From positions 135,422 to 199,421 of the forward strand of contig CALVEH010000001.1 of the NCBI GenBank assembly GCA_944326545.1: a stretch of 64,000 nucleotides of DNA. Reading direction: 5' to 3'. A model generated the notes under the pieces. It was not told the origin of the DNA. It did no database searches and worked only from the letters and a program-made list of their open reading frames with translations. Each line of letters starts with the position of its first letter. Within the stretch, counting starts at the first letter, position 1. The stretch is from Candidatus Gastranaerophilales bacterium (GTDB taxonomy: Bacteria; Cyanobacteriota; Vampirovibrionia; Gastranaerophilales; Gastranaerophilaceae). The position numbers and the translations under genes were made by a program. Below are positions 35,834-45,468 of the stretch, in pieces.

Positions 35834-36745
35834 ATGAAGAAGATTGTGGTCATTTTAGGTTTATTTTTATTAATTGCGTCTAATACATTACCATCGTATT
35901 GCGCAGAGCAATCATTGCCAACAATAAAAAATACAGAGGTAACTGTATTTAGCAAAGATAATAAATTTGGACTCAAAGACAAAAAAGGAATCATTCTTGT
36001 TCCTGCTGAGTACAAAAAGCTTATCAGAGTAGGAGAGACCTCTTGGATTATACAAAAAGGCAACAGATACGGCCTAATTGACAGCAGAGGTAACTATCTG
36101 GTTAAGCCAAGATACAGACACGTAGAACGAATCTTGATTAAATACGTAAAACTTGGCAACGACAATGATTACGGTCTTTATGACGAAACAGGAAAAGCCA
36201 TTATTCCACCTGAATATTCTTCAATAGAACCGCTTTTTGGAAATATGTTCTTAACTTGTCAAAAATACAAATACGGTATATATGACATAAACGGAACAAA
36301 GCTTTTGCCAAACAAATACGATGATATTTATATGCCTGACCCACACTCTTTGAGAATAAGATACCTCGGCGAATGGTTTGAAATTGAAAAAGCTAAAGAA
36401 AATGAAATAGCAATTCCTGAAGATTCTGAAAAAGTAACAATTAATGACAAAGAGTTCAGAATAACATACTTAGTAACAAATACAGGCGCTATTTCAGGAT
36501 ATTCTGCATTAACAGTAACTGATTACATATTAAAACTGTTATCATCAATATCACCTGCTTATGAACAAACTATTGATGAATTGATGTTTTCTCAAGGTGC
36601 AGAAGGTATTTCCATATTTGTAAAATTAGGTTGGATACCCAAATTTCCGTTTACATATATCAAAAAGTACTATCAAACATACAGAAACCCAAATAATGGG
36701 CCTCTTTCAGATATAAGAAGCGACCTAAAAAGACAAATTAAGTAA
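35834..36745 (+). CDS. Secreted WG-repeat protein
   Basis: A 303-residue protein with a signal peptide (KKIVVILGLFLLIASNTLPSYC, probably cut near CAE). At least four WG-type repeats follow: KFGLKDKKGIILVPAEYKK, RYGLIDSRGNYLVKPRYRH, DYGLYDETGKAIIPPEYSS and KYGIYDINGTKLLPNKYDD. These form beta-propeller-like or extended binding surfaces. The C-terminal 120 residues are a separate helical region not recognised. It is divergent from the AsmA-like gene, consistent with an envelope role. The binding partner is unknown. Confidence 0.85.
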   Translation: MKKIVVILGLFLLIASNTLPSYCAEQSLPTIKNTEVTVFSKDNKFGLKDKKGIILVPAEYKKLIRVGETSWIIQKGNRYGLIDSRGNYLVKPRYRHVERILIKYVKLGNDNDYGLYDETGKAIIPPEYSSIEPLFGNMFLTCQKYKYGIYDINGTKLLPNKYDDIYMPDPHSLRIRYLGEWFEIEKAKENEIAIPEDSEKVTINDKEFRITYLVTNTGAISGYSALTVTDYILKLLSSISPAYEQTIDELMFSQGAEGISIFVKLGWIPKFPFTYIKKYYQTYRNPNNGPLSDIRSDLKRQIK

Positions 36746-36959
36746 AGTTTTCTCTCTTAAAGCAAAATCAAAATTTAAAAAACTTAACAAACATGTTTAG
36801 AATCTCCAAATTTTGGGAATTTATATAATAGGTATAACGGTATAATAAATATACACCCTTTATGTGTAACGAAATTGACACATTATTCAAAAAAAATTAA
36901 AGTATTTTTATATAATGCCGATATCTATATTGTTTTTTAGCAAAAATGAGGAGCACTGC
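36746..36959 (+). other. Intergenic region before the pseudopilin cluster
   Basis: No gene. It contains TATAAT boxes at 36841-36846 and 36911-36916 and a perfect TTGACA at 36875-36880, but no pair with normal 15-19 nt spacing, so the promoter of the cluster cannot be fixed. No terminator is seen after the WG-repeat gene. Confidence 0.4.
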
Positions 36960-38714
36960 ATGAAAATTAACAAACAAAAAGTTGAAAAATTTTTAGCATT
37001 CACTCTTGCAGAAGTCTTGATAACGATGATTATCATAACGTTAATGACTTTGGCGAGTATTCCTGTAATAAAAAAGTCTAAAGAATATAGAGAGGCCGCA
37101 AAAGATAAAAATACTTGGATGGCAATGTACGACCAAAATGATAACTTGAGGGTGTTCGTTGATGGAGCAGAAAAACCTGATTTGGTCGTAGGCTCTGGTT
37201 CTGATCAGTATGCAAAGTTTGAACCACCTAAAGGAGTGACACGTTTTAATGTTACAGTAGTTGGCGGTGGCGGCGGCGGTGCTGCTGGTGAAGCTGGTAC
37301 TGGTCAATCTAAAGTTTTTGGACCGGGAAGTACTGATAATTCCTTTGTCCCTGTTAATGACGGCATTTATCAAATTGTTGCAATCGGCGGCGGCGGTGGC
37401 GGCGGCGGTGGTGCTGTTGCTTGTGATGGCGGTGGCGGTTATTCCGGTGGTGCTATTATCGCTCAAGCAAGATTGCTTGCAAACGAAGTGTATACAGTTG
37501 CTGCAGGTTCTGGCGGTAGTGGTGGGCAACCACAAAAACCGTTGAGTATGTTTTTAGATTTTCTTGCTCCTGCAATGTGGATAGCTGCGATAGCTGGTAC
37601 CATAGTAACTGGTGGTGCTGGTATAGCCGTATTCGGTAGTGTTGCTGCGGCCATGGGGGCAATGGGCGGCTCTGGTGTAGTTTTAGCTACGGTTACTGAA
37701 ATTTTAAAGGGAAATCAGCCGACTGACCGTAAAGATGGTGGTGGATACGGTATATCTTCTGGTTTTGCGGGAAATGGTGCTGATGGTCTTATTGAAATCG
37801 AAGCTTGTGGTGGTGGCGGCGGCCAGCACGTTCGTAAAAAAGCTGTTTGGAAATGTAAGCCAACTGGCGGTCAAGAAGGTTGCTCTACATATTGGGGCAC
37901 AAACAGAAAAACAGAGACTAAAGCAACTGGTGTTATATCATATGTAAAACAAGATCCTTGGAAAGATGGTGATCGCAAGAAAAAACCAAACGGATGGATT
38001 TGCCGTGACAAAGAAGGCGGTGGTATTGAATGTCGTGGTGAAGTTGGTTCTCAGCTTCCTACCATATTGAAAGATATGGTCCCTTCTCAATTTGGTAGCG
38101 GTGGACGTGGTGGTAACTACCGAAAAACAGGTAAGCCAGGTCAAGGCGGCTTTGTCCAAGTTCAAGAAATCGCTGTATATGGTGGTGGTGGCGGTCAATC
38201 CGGAGCTGTTTCATTCTATTCATATACTAAGTCTCCTTTAGAAAAAGGTGAAGAATTTGTTAAGGTTTACCCTGGTAAAGGCGGCAAAGGCGGCGTTACA
38301 AATGGTGAAGCCGGCGAAGACGGTATGTTCTCAAGATTTGGGAATAGAATAGTTGCTGATGGTGGTATCGGTGGTGAACCAAGAGCCAAAGGTATTGAAG
38401 AAGGTAATACTAATTATGAAGCTAAGGGCGAAGACGGCATTCCTAGTGCAATACCAAGCAATTTACAAGAAAAAATAAACTATCCTTCAGGAATTACTCC
38501 AATCGAAGAAACATATGGCGGATTGTCACATACTAAAAGTTGTAAATATGATGGTCTTGGTTCAGGTGATTCCTGTGAAGGCGGCGGCATGGCAATTCCT
38601 GGTACAGGTGGCGGCGGTGGAGCTGCAAAGGGCACTAACGATTTCAACTGGTCGAATGTTAAATTTGGTCGAGGCGGTAATGGTGCTTCCGGTATAGTAA
38701 TGGTAACTTGGTAA
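36960..38714 (+). CDS. Pseudopilin with glycine-rich domain (first of four)
   Basis: A 584-residue protein. The prepilin leader ends at FLA, then FTLAEVLITM, giving Phe at +1 and Glu at +5, followed by the hydrophobic pilin helix. After a short linker a Gly_rich-type region begins (FNVTVVGGGGGGAAGEAG) and recurs in blocks (IGGGGGGGGGA, EACGGGGGQ, VYGGGGGQSG, GTGGGGGAAKG), each separated by non-repetitive segments. A hydrophobic stretch near residues 200-255 (FLAPAMWIAAIAGTIVTG) is unusual for an exported pilin. I chose ATG 36960 because GGAG lies 9 nt upstream; a longer frame from 36915 has no site. It probably assembles into or caps a type IV pilus-like fibre. Confidence 0.8.
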   Translation: MKINKQKVEKFLAFTLAEVLITMIIITLMTLASIPVIKKSKEYREAAKDKNTWMAMYDQNDNLRVFVDGAEKPDLVVGSGSDQYAKFEPPKGVTRFNVTVVGGGGGGAAGEAGTGQSKVFGPGSTDNSFVPVNDGIYQIVAIGGGGGGGGGAVACDGGGGYSGGAIIAQARLLANEVYTVAAGSGGSGGQPQKPLSMFLDFLAPAMWIAAIAGTIVTGGAGIAVFGSVAAAMGAMGGSGVVLATVTEILKGNQPTDRKDGGGYGISSGFAGNGADGLIEIEACGGGGGQHVRKKAVWKCKPTGGQEGCSTYWGTNRKTETKATGVISYVKQDPWKDGDRKKKPNGWICRDKEGGGIECRGEVGSQLPTILKDMVPSQFGSGGRGGNYRKTGKPGQGGFVQVQEIAVYGGGGGQSGAVSFYSYTKSPLEKGEEFVKVYPGKGGKGGVTNGEAGEDGMFSRFGNRIVADGGIGGEPRAKGIEEGNTNYEAKGEDGIPSAIPSNLQEKINYPSGITPIEETYGGLSHTKSCKYDGLGSGDSCEGGGMAIPGTGGGGGAAKGTNDFNWSNVKFGRGGNGASGIVMVTW

Positions 38715-38725
38715 ATATTATTTTG

Positions 38726-38762
38726 GCACTCTCAATATCCTTCAAAAAGATGTTGAGAGTGC
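38726..38762 (+). other. Long-loop hairpin between the first two pseudopilin genes
   Basis: GCACTCTCAA (38726-38735) pairs perfectly with TTGAGAGTGC (38753-38762) around 17 nt. No T run follows, so it is not an ordinary terminator. In an operon such a structure may mark mRNA processing and allow different levels of the flanking proteins. Confidence 0.5.
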
Positions 38763-38812
38763 ATTATCAAAATAGAATAATTTTAATGGAATAAAGTTTG
38801 GAGCAAATCTAT

Positions 38813-41431
38813 ATGAAAAAGAAACTAAAAGCTTTTACATTGGCAGAAGCGTTAATATTGCTTTTAATTGCAGCTTTAATTGCTGCGGCGCTGGTACCTG
38901 TAATTACAAGGAAACATCGCGAGGTCGGTGAACATGGTAAGTGGATTTGCTCTATGAACGACCAAGGTCACCATGTTATAAAAACAATTTATAGAGGAAA
39001 AACTTCTCAATTTAAAGAAGCTAATGATAGCGACTTTTGTTTATTTTCACCTCCACCTGCTGCAAAAAACTTTACAATTAAAGCAGTTGGCGGCGGTGGC
39101 GGCGGCGCTGGAGGTACTCAGGGTGAAATGGAAAGCATTTTTGATTCTCGTACAAGCGATAATGGTACCTTTGCCGGTAGTGTTGAAAATGACGGCTACT
39201 ATTCAATTATTGCAGTTGGCGGCGGTGGCGGCGGCGGCGGCATGGCTTGCGGTGAAGCAAAAGACCAGTCAACTGCCGAAGCTGGTAATTTAGATTTAAA
39301 TAAAAAGAAAGTTTTTCTTGAACAATCACAAGACCACCATTTAGCTGGTAGTACAATTTCGGAAGGTAATCTTAACGGCAAATGGCATGAAGATTGGTCT
39401 TGGGATCAAAAAGCACAAACATATGATGCAAATAAGTACAACTATACTCCATGCGTAGCTTCCAACCCATACAATTTGGATTGTACTTCTCTTGCAGCGG
39501 CAAAATCAGAAGATCCGTTCAATCCTAAAATATACAAGTATGGTTATTTTGATTTACCTGTTTCTGGTTTTGATTATAATTTGCTGTTCCAAAATGATAA
39601 GAAATTTACTGATAAATATAATTATGGTAAGCAAAATCCTGAACCTAAGGCACAATTAACTAATGAAAAAGGACAGTTTACAGGTCAATATGTTCCTGTG
39701 TACGACTTTAAATATACATATTTACCTACTGATATAGGAACAGAGGCTGATCTTAAAGAAAAAGCATTTTGTTTTGCTGAAAAAAATTGGCCGATGTCTA
39801 AGGAGATTGCTGCTCAAAATTATAAAGGTCTATACCTTAGTGATATGGACGCTGCGAACAAACCAAATATAAAATGCTGGAACCTTCCTGGTATGGGTGG
39901 TGAAGAAGGCAAAAAAGATTCATCTTTGCAAGGATCACCTGTGTTTTTAAAAGGTGGTCAGAGTATATATGCCAGTGTAGGACAAGCTGGCAAGGGTGAA
40001 CAAAGCCAAACATCTCGTAAAAAAGTTGGATTGTATGTAGCTGATAATAGTTTTAGCAATCTTATTTTAAAAACTGACAATGTTTATGACGGTCTTGATG
40101 GTCGTAACGGTGAGTCGACAAGTATAAATTACGGAACTAAAACCCTTACTGTTGCTGGTGGTGCAGGCGGTGCCAGTCGTAAGCTTTTGCCAATCAATTT
40201 TTATGTAAATATTCCTGTTGATGAATGTGAGGTTCTTCAAGGAACACGAGAATATCCTGATGACTACAATTGTGCAGTCGGTGAGCATTTATCTCCAGGG
40301 CAATGTGTAGGGGTTGATGATTGTACAGAGGCTGGTCCTTTTGAAAGATGTATAAGAGATCACCAAGAATCATATCCCTGTGGAACTGAAGAAGAACCAA
40401 AAACTTGTTATACTACAGTGTGTGATGAGTGGCAACAATATTGGACATGTTCTACGCATTATCACACTGGTGCATACTACTACAAAGGTGGTTGTGTACA
40501 AAGAGTAAGACCTAAATACTTTGATTCTCCAAGTTATAAAATAAATGCTTGTGTATACAGTAAAGCTATACCTAATAGCCATCCTGCAAAGACAAGCGGT
40601 AATATTATGGATTTCTTTACTGGTACAGAAAACTTTTTAACTGGTCTTGATTATCCTTATTTTAACAATCCAGTTAAAGAATATCAGCCAGGGACTGATG
40701 ATGGTAAAGACTATGAGATTGCTTCATTCTTTAATAGAAAAAGATATCAGGGTGATCCTGGTTCAGGCGGATATGGTGCCGGTGAACAAGTGAAAAGCTA
40801 TGTTAAAACAGATGATGATGTCAATTCTTACGGTGTGTTGCGCGGTGAGGATGGACATGACGGTTATGTTACTATAGTAAAATCAAGTGCTTATGGTGGA
40901 ACTGGTGGACAAGCAGGTCAATATGTGAGCACAATGGTTAAAAAGCTTGAAAAACTTAAAGTTACAATTGGACATGGTGGTGCACCTGGTGGTGGTTCTG
41001 CGAACGGTTTAGATGGTGGACGTACAAAAATATTAAGATATAATGACGACAAAGAACTGTTTGTATTAGATGGTGGCCCCGGTGGACAAGCTAAAAAACT
41101 ATTTTGGGCTAATAGTACGGAAACAGTTCCTGGTGGTGACGGCACACCTTCGCCAGTTGAAAATGAATCAAACAAAGCTAAGATAGTACCTTATGGCGGT
41201 TTGTCAAATACTAACACTAGTATGAGTGGACAAAGTGCTAAAATATATAGTATTTGGCAAAATCCTACAGCTGCAGCAATGCAAACTACTGGTGCGTTCA
41301 CATTTGTGTTCACCGGCGGTCATCCACTTGATATGACTTACGGTGCAGGCGGTGGCGGTGGCGCTGGTGGAAAAACTTCTTCTGGTGGCGGTGGCGCTGG
41401 TACTCCTGGTGTAGTTATTATCGAATGGTAA
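38813..41431 (+). CDS. Pseudopilin with glycine-rich domain and Cys-rich insert (second of four)
   Basis: An 872-residue protein, the largest of the set. The leader KKKLKA precedes FTLAEALILLLIAALIAAALVP (Phe +1, Glu +5). Glycine blocks occur after residue 95 (AVGGGGGGAGG), near 140 (AVGGGGGGGGMACG) and at the C-terminus (YGAGGGGGAGGKTSSGGGGAG). A central region, about residues 465-585, holds some 14 cysteines (DECEVLQGTREYPDDYNC and onwards) and looks like a disulfide-stabilised extracellular domain. ATG 38813 has GGAG nine bases upstream, and a TTG start at 38798 is less likely. The Cys-rich insert is not found in the neighbours, so this one may be the exposed or adhesive subunit. Confidence 0.8.
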   Translation: MKKKLKAFTLAEALILLLIAALIAAALVPVITRKHREVGEHGKWICSMNDQGHHVIKTIYRGKTSQFKEANDSDFCLFSPPPAAKNFTIKAVGGGGGGAGGTQGEMESIFDSRTSDNGTFAGSVENDGYYSIIAVGGGGGGGGMACGEAKDQSTAEAGNLDLNKKKVFLEQSQDHHLAGSTISEGNLNGKWHEDWSWDQKAQTYDANKYNYTPCVASNPYNLDCTSLAAAKSEDPFNPKIYKYGYFDLPVSGFDYNLLFQNDKKFTDKYNYGKQNPEPKAQLTNEKGQFTGQYVPVYDFKYTYLPTDIGTEADLKEKAFCFAEKNWPMSKEIAAQNYKGLYLSDMDAANKPNIKCWNLPGMGGEEGKKDSSLQGSPVFLKGGQSIYASVGQAGKGEQSQTSRKKVGLYVADNSFSNLILKTDNVYDGLDGRNGESTSINYGTKTLTVAGGAGGASRKLLPINFYVNIPVDECEVLQGTREYPDDYNCAVGEHLSPGQCVGVDDCTEAGPFERCIRDHQESYPCGTEEEPKTCYTTVCDEWQQYWTCSTHYHTGAYYYKGGCVQRVRPKYFDSPSYKINACVYSKAIPNSHPAKTSGNIMDFFTGTENFLTGLDYPYFNNPVKEYQPGTDDGKDYEIASFFNRKRYQGDPGSGGYGAGEQVKSYVKTDDDVNSYGVLRGEDGHDGYVTIVKSSAYGGTGGQAGQYVSTMVKKLEKLKVTIGHGGAPGGGSANGLDGGRTKILRYNDDKELFVLDGGPGGQAKKLFWANSTETVPGGDGTPSPVENESNKAKIVPYGGLSNTNTSMSGQSAKIYSIWQNPTAAAMQTTGAFTFVFTGGHPLDMTYGAGGGGGAGGKTSSGGGGAGTPGVVIIEW

Positions 41432-41449
41432 TATTAATAAGGATAAAAA

Positions 41450-42898
41450 ATGAATAAGTATAATATGAAAAATTTAAATGCATTTTCTCTTACTGAAGTA
41501 CTGGTTACGATGTTCATAATTATGCTTTTAATTATTGCATCTGCACCAATGATTACTAAAAAAAATGCAAAGAACAAAAACCCACATGGCGTTTGGGAAT
41601 GTTATCTCGATGAAAATGGGAAACATGTTAGCAAAACTACTATGGATGGTCAATCTTCCTCAACAAAAAGCGAAGGTGATTATTGTCTTTTTAAACCGCA
41701 AACTAACGCAAAGGTATATACTGTTCTTGTAATTGGCGGTGGCGGTGGCGGTGCGTCAGGTACTGCTTATGCGGTTGATGCCGCGTCTTACGGCTCATCT
41801 GTTTCTTATACTGCTGAAGCTAGTGGTGAATATAAAATACTAGTTGTTGGCGGTGGCGGTGGTGGTAGTGCCACAATTGGAGGCCAAGGCAACAGGGGTG
41901 GTGGTGCCGGTGGCGTAAAATATGAAACGCGTACTTTGAATAAAGGTGATTTATGCGTGCTTGAAGCTGGTATGGGGGGAGTCTCAGGAGGTTCTGCTGA
42001 TCCAGATGCAGAGTCAACAACTGGTGAAATTGATGAATCTTGTACTGGCACAACTTGGAAAGATGTATGTAATGGTAAGGATGGAAAGTCTAGTAAATTC
42101 TATCTTTATGGGGATTATAGTAATCCTATAGAAGCTACTGGCGGAAAAGGCGGAACAAATAATAAAGTTGGTGATCCCGGTGATGGCCAGTGTGGTTCTA
42201 TGGCTAGGGCTTCTGGTAGCCGTGGTGGTAGATTATTTAGTGATGGAAATTGCTCTTATACAAAAGAGTTTATGAATTCAGTTAATTCTGGCGGTGCAAC
42301 AACTGTAACGTTCGGACATGGTGGTGATGGGTCCACTACAGAGGATGCTTATCCTGGACGTAATGGAGTAGTAATGCTTATTTCAGGAAGTCACCATGCA
42401 GGAGGCGGTGGCAAGAGAGGTTCTACCGCTTATATGTCTTTAAACAAAATAACAGATGAAGTAAAAGTATATGTTGGCCAAGGTGGTGCTGGCGCTATTA
42501 CAGAAGATACTAACGGTGAGCAAGGTCAAAACTCTGCATTTGGCTATTATGTAACAGCAAAAGGCGGAACTGGTGGAAAAGCCAGATATAAATCAGCTGG
42601 TGCTGACAATTCAGCATTACCTGGAGAAGAAGGTGCAATATCTCCATACGGCGGAAGCTTGGCTGGTGGCGGTACATCTTGTTCTGCAGAAAGCATGAAT
42701 GGTAAAAATGATATGGGAACTAATAATTCCATAGATAAAGATAAAAGAGGCATTAAAGCTGCTGGCCCTACTGAATATGGAGCTGGTGGTGGCGGTGGTA
42801 GTTCTTTCAGCAAAGTTTCAACTTCTTGTACTATTGATGAAAGATGGGGCCGCGGTGGCCGTGGCATGCCAGGATATGTCCGTGTTGAATGGAACTAA
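41450..42898 (+). CDS. Pseudopilin with glycine-rich domain (third of four)
   Basis: A 482-residue protein. The leader ends NLNA before FSLTEVLVTMFIIMLLIIAS, keeping Glu at +5. Glycine blocks: VIGGGGGGASG, VVGGGGGGSATIGGQG, RGGGAGG, HAGGGGKRG, GAGGGGGSS. It is shorter than the first two and has a few cysteines (WECYLDENG, DYCLF, DESCTGTTW) at positions comparable to the second gene. AAGGA lies 6 nt before the ATG. It starts 18 nt after the previous gene and overlaps none. The conserved WECYLDENGKHV segment matches WICSMNDQGHHV in the second and MAMYDQNDNLRV in the first, so the three are paralogs. Confidence 0.8.
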   Translation: MNKYNMKNLNAFSLTEVLVTMFIIMLLIIASAPMITKKNAKNKNPHGVWECYLDENGKHVSKTTMDGQSSSTKSEGDYCLFKPQTNAKVYTVLVIGGGGGGASGTAYAVDAASYGSSVSYTAEASGEYKILVVGGGGGGSATIGGQGNRGGGAGGVKYETRTLNKGDLCVLEAGMGGVSGGSADPDAESTTGEIDESCTGTTWKDVCNGKDGKSSKFYLYGDYSNPIEATGGKGGTNNKVGDPGDGQCGSMARASGSRGGRLFSDGNCSYTKEFMNSVNSGGATTVTFGHGGDGSTTEDAYPGRNGVVMLISGSHHAGGGGKRGSTAYMSLNKITDEVKVYVGQGGAGAITEDTNGEQGQNSAFGYYVTAKGGTGGKARYKSAGADNSALPGEEGAISPYGGSLAGGGTSCSAESMNGKNDMGTNNSIDKDKRGIKAAGPTEYGAGGGGGSSFSKVSTSCTIDERWGRGGRGMPGYVRVEWN

Positions 42899-42921
42899 TT
42901 TTATTGAAAGGTACTGATTTA

Positions 42922-43854
42922 ATGAAAACGAATAAGGCTTTCACAATATTTGAAACACTTATTGTAATAACAATAGTTGCTATTCTTGTAATACTATCTT
43001 TAAAGATATATAGGAATGCAGATGAAAAAGCTTTGGGAGATTTGTATGCAAAAGCTTTCAAAACTTTAAATGTAGCTACTTATAACATTCAAAAAGATGT
43101 TGATGAATACAATGAAGAACAAGATTTAAAAGCTCAGGAAAATGAAGGAAAAGCTGGTGCTGATGATATTAAGAAAAAACGTTTTCCTTATATTAATTGT
43201 GGTAATTCTTGTGATAGTACTGAGCCGACAATCGCTCAATTGTGCACAGCTTTAACAGGAGATGAACGTGGATATATTAACAATGTTGGTGGAGCTTCAT
43301 GTTCTGTTTTTAGTAATAGTACTTTTTTAAGTGGTGGTGAAATTCCAAAATCACCTTCTTTTACTACTTCAGATGGGATGAAGTATTATCTTGTTGATTC
43401 GAGTGATAAAGATTATTTTTTCTTGTGGGTTGATTTAAATGGAGGTAGACGACCTAATAGTTCTAAATATGTAACAGGTAAAAAACGTCCGGATGTTGTT
43501 CCTTTCATTATAAATAAAGCTAATGGGTTTGTTGTTCCTCAAGGAATACCTATTTATGATCCTTTGTATTTAAAAGCCAGAGTAGTCTCTGGTAATCCTG
43601 AATTAGATAAGGATTATTCTATACCAATGACTTTTTATGAGGCACAAAAAATTGCATTTCAAGGTAAAAATTGGGTTCTAGACCCAATGAGTAAGTATAT
43701 ATCCAGTTTTGATCAAACTTTGCCTGAAAATGCTCCAAAACCATCTCCTAATAACAACATTGCAAGTGAATTAAAATGTAATGATACGTCAGGTTATGAT
43801 GCAACCCGTGATTTTCCTCCTTGTACAGCAGAGGTGAATGTTTTCCACAGATAA
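42922..43854 (+). CDS. Pseudopilin without glycine blocks (fourth of four)
   Basis: A 310-residue protein with leader MKTNKA before FTIFETLIVITIVAILVILSLKIYRNAD, Glu at +5, then a conventional helical neck (YAKAFKTLNVATYNIQKDVDEY) and a C-terminal globular domain with paired cysteines (NCGNSCDSTEP, LCTAL, CSVF, CNDTSG, PPCTAE). It has no glycine repeats, so it resembles an ordinary pilin-like subunit and may be the scaffold for the three glycine-rich ones. AAAGG lies 10 nt before the chosen ATG; a longer frame from 42889 overlaps the previous gene and lacks a site. It is the last gene of the cluster; a terminator follows. Confidence 0.8.
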   Translation: MKTNKAFTIFETLIVITIVAILVILSLKIYRNADEKALGDLYAKAFKTLNVATYNIQKDVDEYNEEQDLKAQENEGKAGADDIKKKRFPYINCGNSCDSTEPTIAQLCTALTGDERGYINNVGGASCSVFSNSTFLSGGEIPKSPSFTTSDGMKYYLVDSSDKDYFFLWVDLNGGRRPNSSKYVTGKKRPDVVPFIINKANGFVVPQGIPIYDPLYLKARVVSGNPELDKDYSIPMTFYEAQKIAFQGKNWVLDPMSKYISSFDQTLPENAPKPSPNNNIASELKCNDTSGYDATRDFPPCTAEVNVFHR

Positions 43855-43870
43855 TAAAAAAATCGATAAT

Positions 43871-43904
43871 AAAAAGCCTCCTTTACACAAAGGAGGCTTT
43901 TTTA
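43871..43904. terminator. Bidirectional Rho-independent terminator
   Basis: AAAGCCTCCTTT (43873-43884) pairs with AAAGGAGGCTTT (43889-43900), 12 bp with a 4-nt loop, with A and T runs on the two sides. It ends the pseudopilin cluster and the convergent permease gene. Confidence 0.92.
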
Positions 43905-43907
43905 TGA

Positions 43908-45317
43908 CTACTCTCCAATATCTTTCAGCTTTTTACCAGCCATAAGATTTTGCTCAATCTTTTCAAGAGACACACCTTTGGTTTCCGGTATAAACAGAAT
44001 TGTCAAAACAACAAAGAGAATATTCAAAGTTGTATAAATCCAGAATGTTGCGGCAATACCAAAATGATTTATCAACGTTAAGAAAGTAGCGCCAATAATC
44101 ATATTGCAGCCCCAGTTAGTTGTTGTTGAGCACGCAACACCAAAATCTCTGCTTTTTAGCGGTTGGATTTCTGAGCACAATATCCAAACAACAGGTCCGG
44201 CACTCATTGCAAAGCTTGCTATTGTGAATAATGTCATAATAACAGCCACAATAGAAATCCATAAAGCATCAAAGCCTGCATTTATCATATATAAGCAAAC
44301 GCCAAGCAAGAAAGTACCAAGAGCTATTCCTGCAAAGCCTATTTTCAATATAGGTTTTCTACCTGATTTATCAACAGTTTTCATTGCAATTAAAGTAGCG
44401 AGAACATTTGTCGCCCCACAAATAACAGTTGCAATCATTTGTTGTTCAGTATTTGCAAAACCGGCGTGTTTGAAAATTTGAGGTGCATAATACAAAATTA
44501 CGTTCATACCGGTAAACTGTTGCATTGCTTGCAAGAGCATACCCAAATAAACTGCTCTGCGAACATTTTTGTTAGCTTTAAACAATCCCCAGCCTTCTTG
44601 TTTTACTTTAAGGCTTTCATTGATTTCAGACAATTCATTATCAGCTTTTTCATCTGTTGTGCTGAGCATTCTTAAAATATCTTTTGCCTTAGATATCATA
44701 CCTTTTGAAGCAAGCCATCTTGGGCTGTCTGGAAGACCGAACACAGAAATCATAAGTAATAATGCAGGGATACTTATAACACCCAGCATCAAACGCCAAT
44801 GTCCGCCATAGCTGAAGATAGTATCAGAAATAAAAGCAACCAAAATACCTATAGTTACCATCATTTGATACATAGATATAAGTTTGCCTCTGTCTTCTTT
44901 TTCTGACATTTCAGAAAGGTATAAAGGTGCTACATAAGACGCTATACCAACAGCAAACCCCAAAAGTACTCTTGAAACCAAAAGAACAATGACGTTAGGA
45001 GCACAAGCTGACCCGAGAGAGCCCAGTACAAATAATGTAGCCCCAGCCATTAAACTTTTTTTACGTCCCAACTTGAAGGAAATCCATCCTGTTGATATTG
45101 CACCCAATGCTGCACCCAACATCATCGTGCTGACTACCCATTCTTGCAACCTGCTGCTTAAATCAAAATGGGTAGTGATAAAAGGTAATGCGCCTGATAT
45201 TACCCCAATATCAAGCCCAAAAAGTAAACCAGCCATACCTGCTGCAAAAGCAATAAAAACTTTCATCAGCTTAGCTTTTTTTACTCTTTCATCGTGAGTT
45301 ACAGAGTTTTGCTCCAT
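43908..45317 (-). CDS. MFS sugar porter, probable galactose:proton symporter
   Basis: A 469-residue member of the sugar porter family with 12 membrane segments. Signatures are [15 protein letters not shown] in helix 1, [11 protein letters not shown] in the 2-3 loop, [21 protein letters not shown] in helix 4, [11 protein letters not shown] before the central loop, [17 protein letters not shown] in helix 7 and [14 protein letters not shown] at the end. AAAGGAG precedes the ATG. It is divergent from galK-galT (151 bp apart), so galactose is the likely substrate. Xylose, arabinose or glucose cannot be excluded from sequence. The closest named types are GalP, AraE and XylE. Confidence 0.9.
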   Translation of the reverse strand: MEQNSVTHDERVKKAKLMKVFIAFAAGMAGLLFGLDIGVISGALPFITTHFDLSSRLQEWVVSTMMLGAALGAISTGWISFKLGRKKSLMAGATLFVLGSLGSACAPNVIVLLVSRVLLGFAVGIASYVAPLYLSEMSEKEDRGKLISMYQMMVTIGILVAFISDTIFSYGGHWRLMLGVISIPALLLMISVFGLPDSPRWLASKGMISKAKDILRMLSTTDEKADNELSEINESLKVKQEGWGLFKANKNVRRAVYLGMLLQAMQQFTGMNVILYYAPQIFKHAGFANTEQQMIATVICGATNVLATLIAMKTVDKSGRKPILKIGFAGIALGTFLLGVCLYMINAGFDALWISIVAVIMTLFTIASFAMSAGPVVWILCSEIQPLKSRDFGVACSTTTNWGCNMIIGATFLTLINHFGIAATFWIYTTLNILFVVLTILFIPETKGVSLEKIEQNLMAGKKLKDIGE

Positions 45318-45468
45318 AGTAAGCTCCTTTAAAAAATAATAAACACTTTTTTGACCCTATATATATATTATTCCCATTTTTTTACACTTTTAATCATATA
45401 AATAATATATTTAAGTCTTTATTTTTCCAAAAAATAGGTAATAATATAAATAAGGTGGATTATTATTT

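Noticed and set aside
36875..36916. TTGACA ... TATAAT as the pseudopilin promoter
   Set aside because: The two boxes are 30 nt apart, far beyond workable spacing.
37041..37535. Long open frames antisense to or out of frame with the glycine-rich genes
   Set aside because: Their Thr/Pro/Ala-rich or His-rich translations are produced by GGN tracts read in other frames. No start sites are supported.
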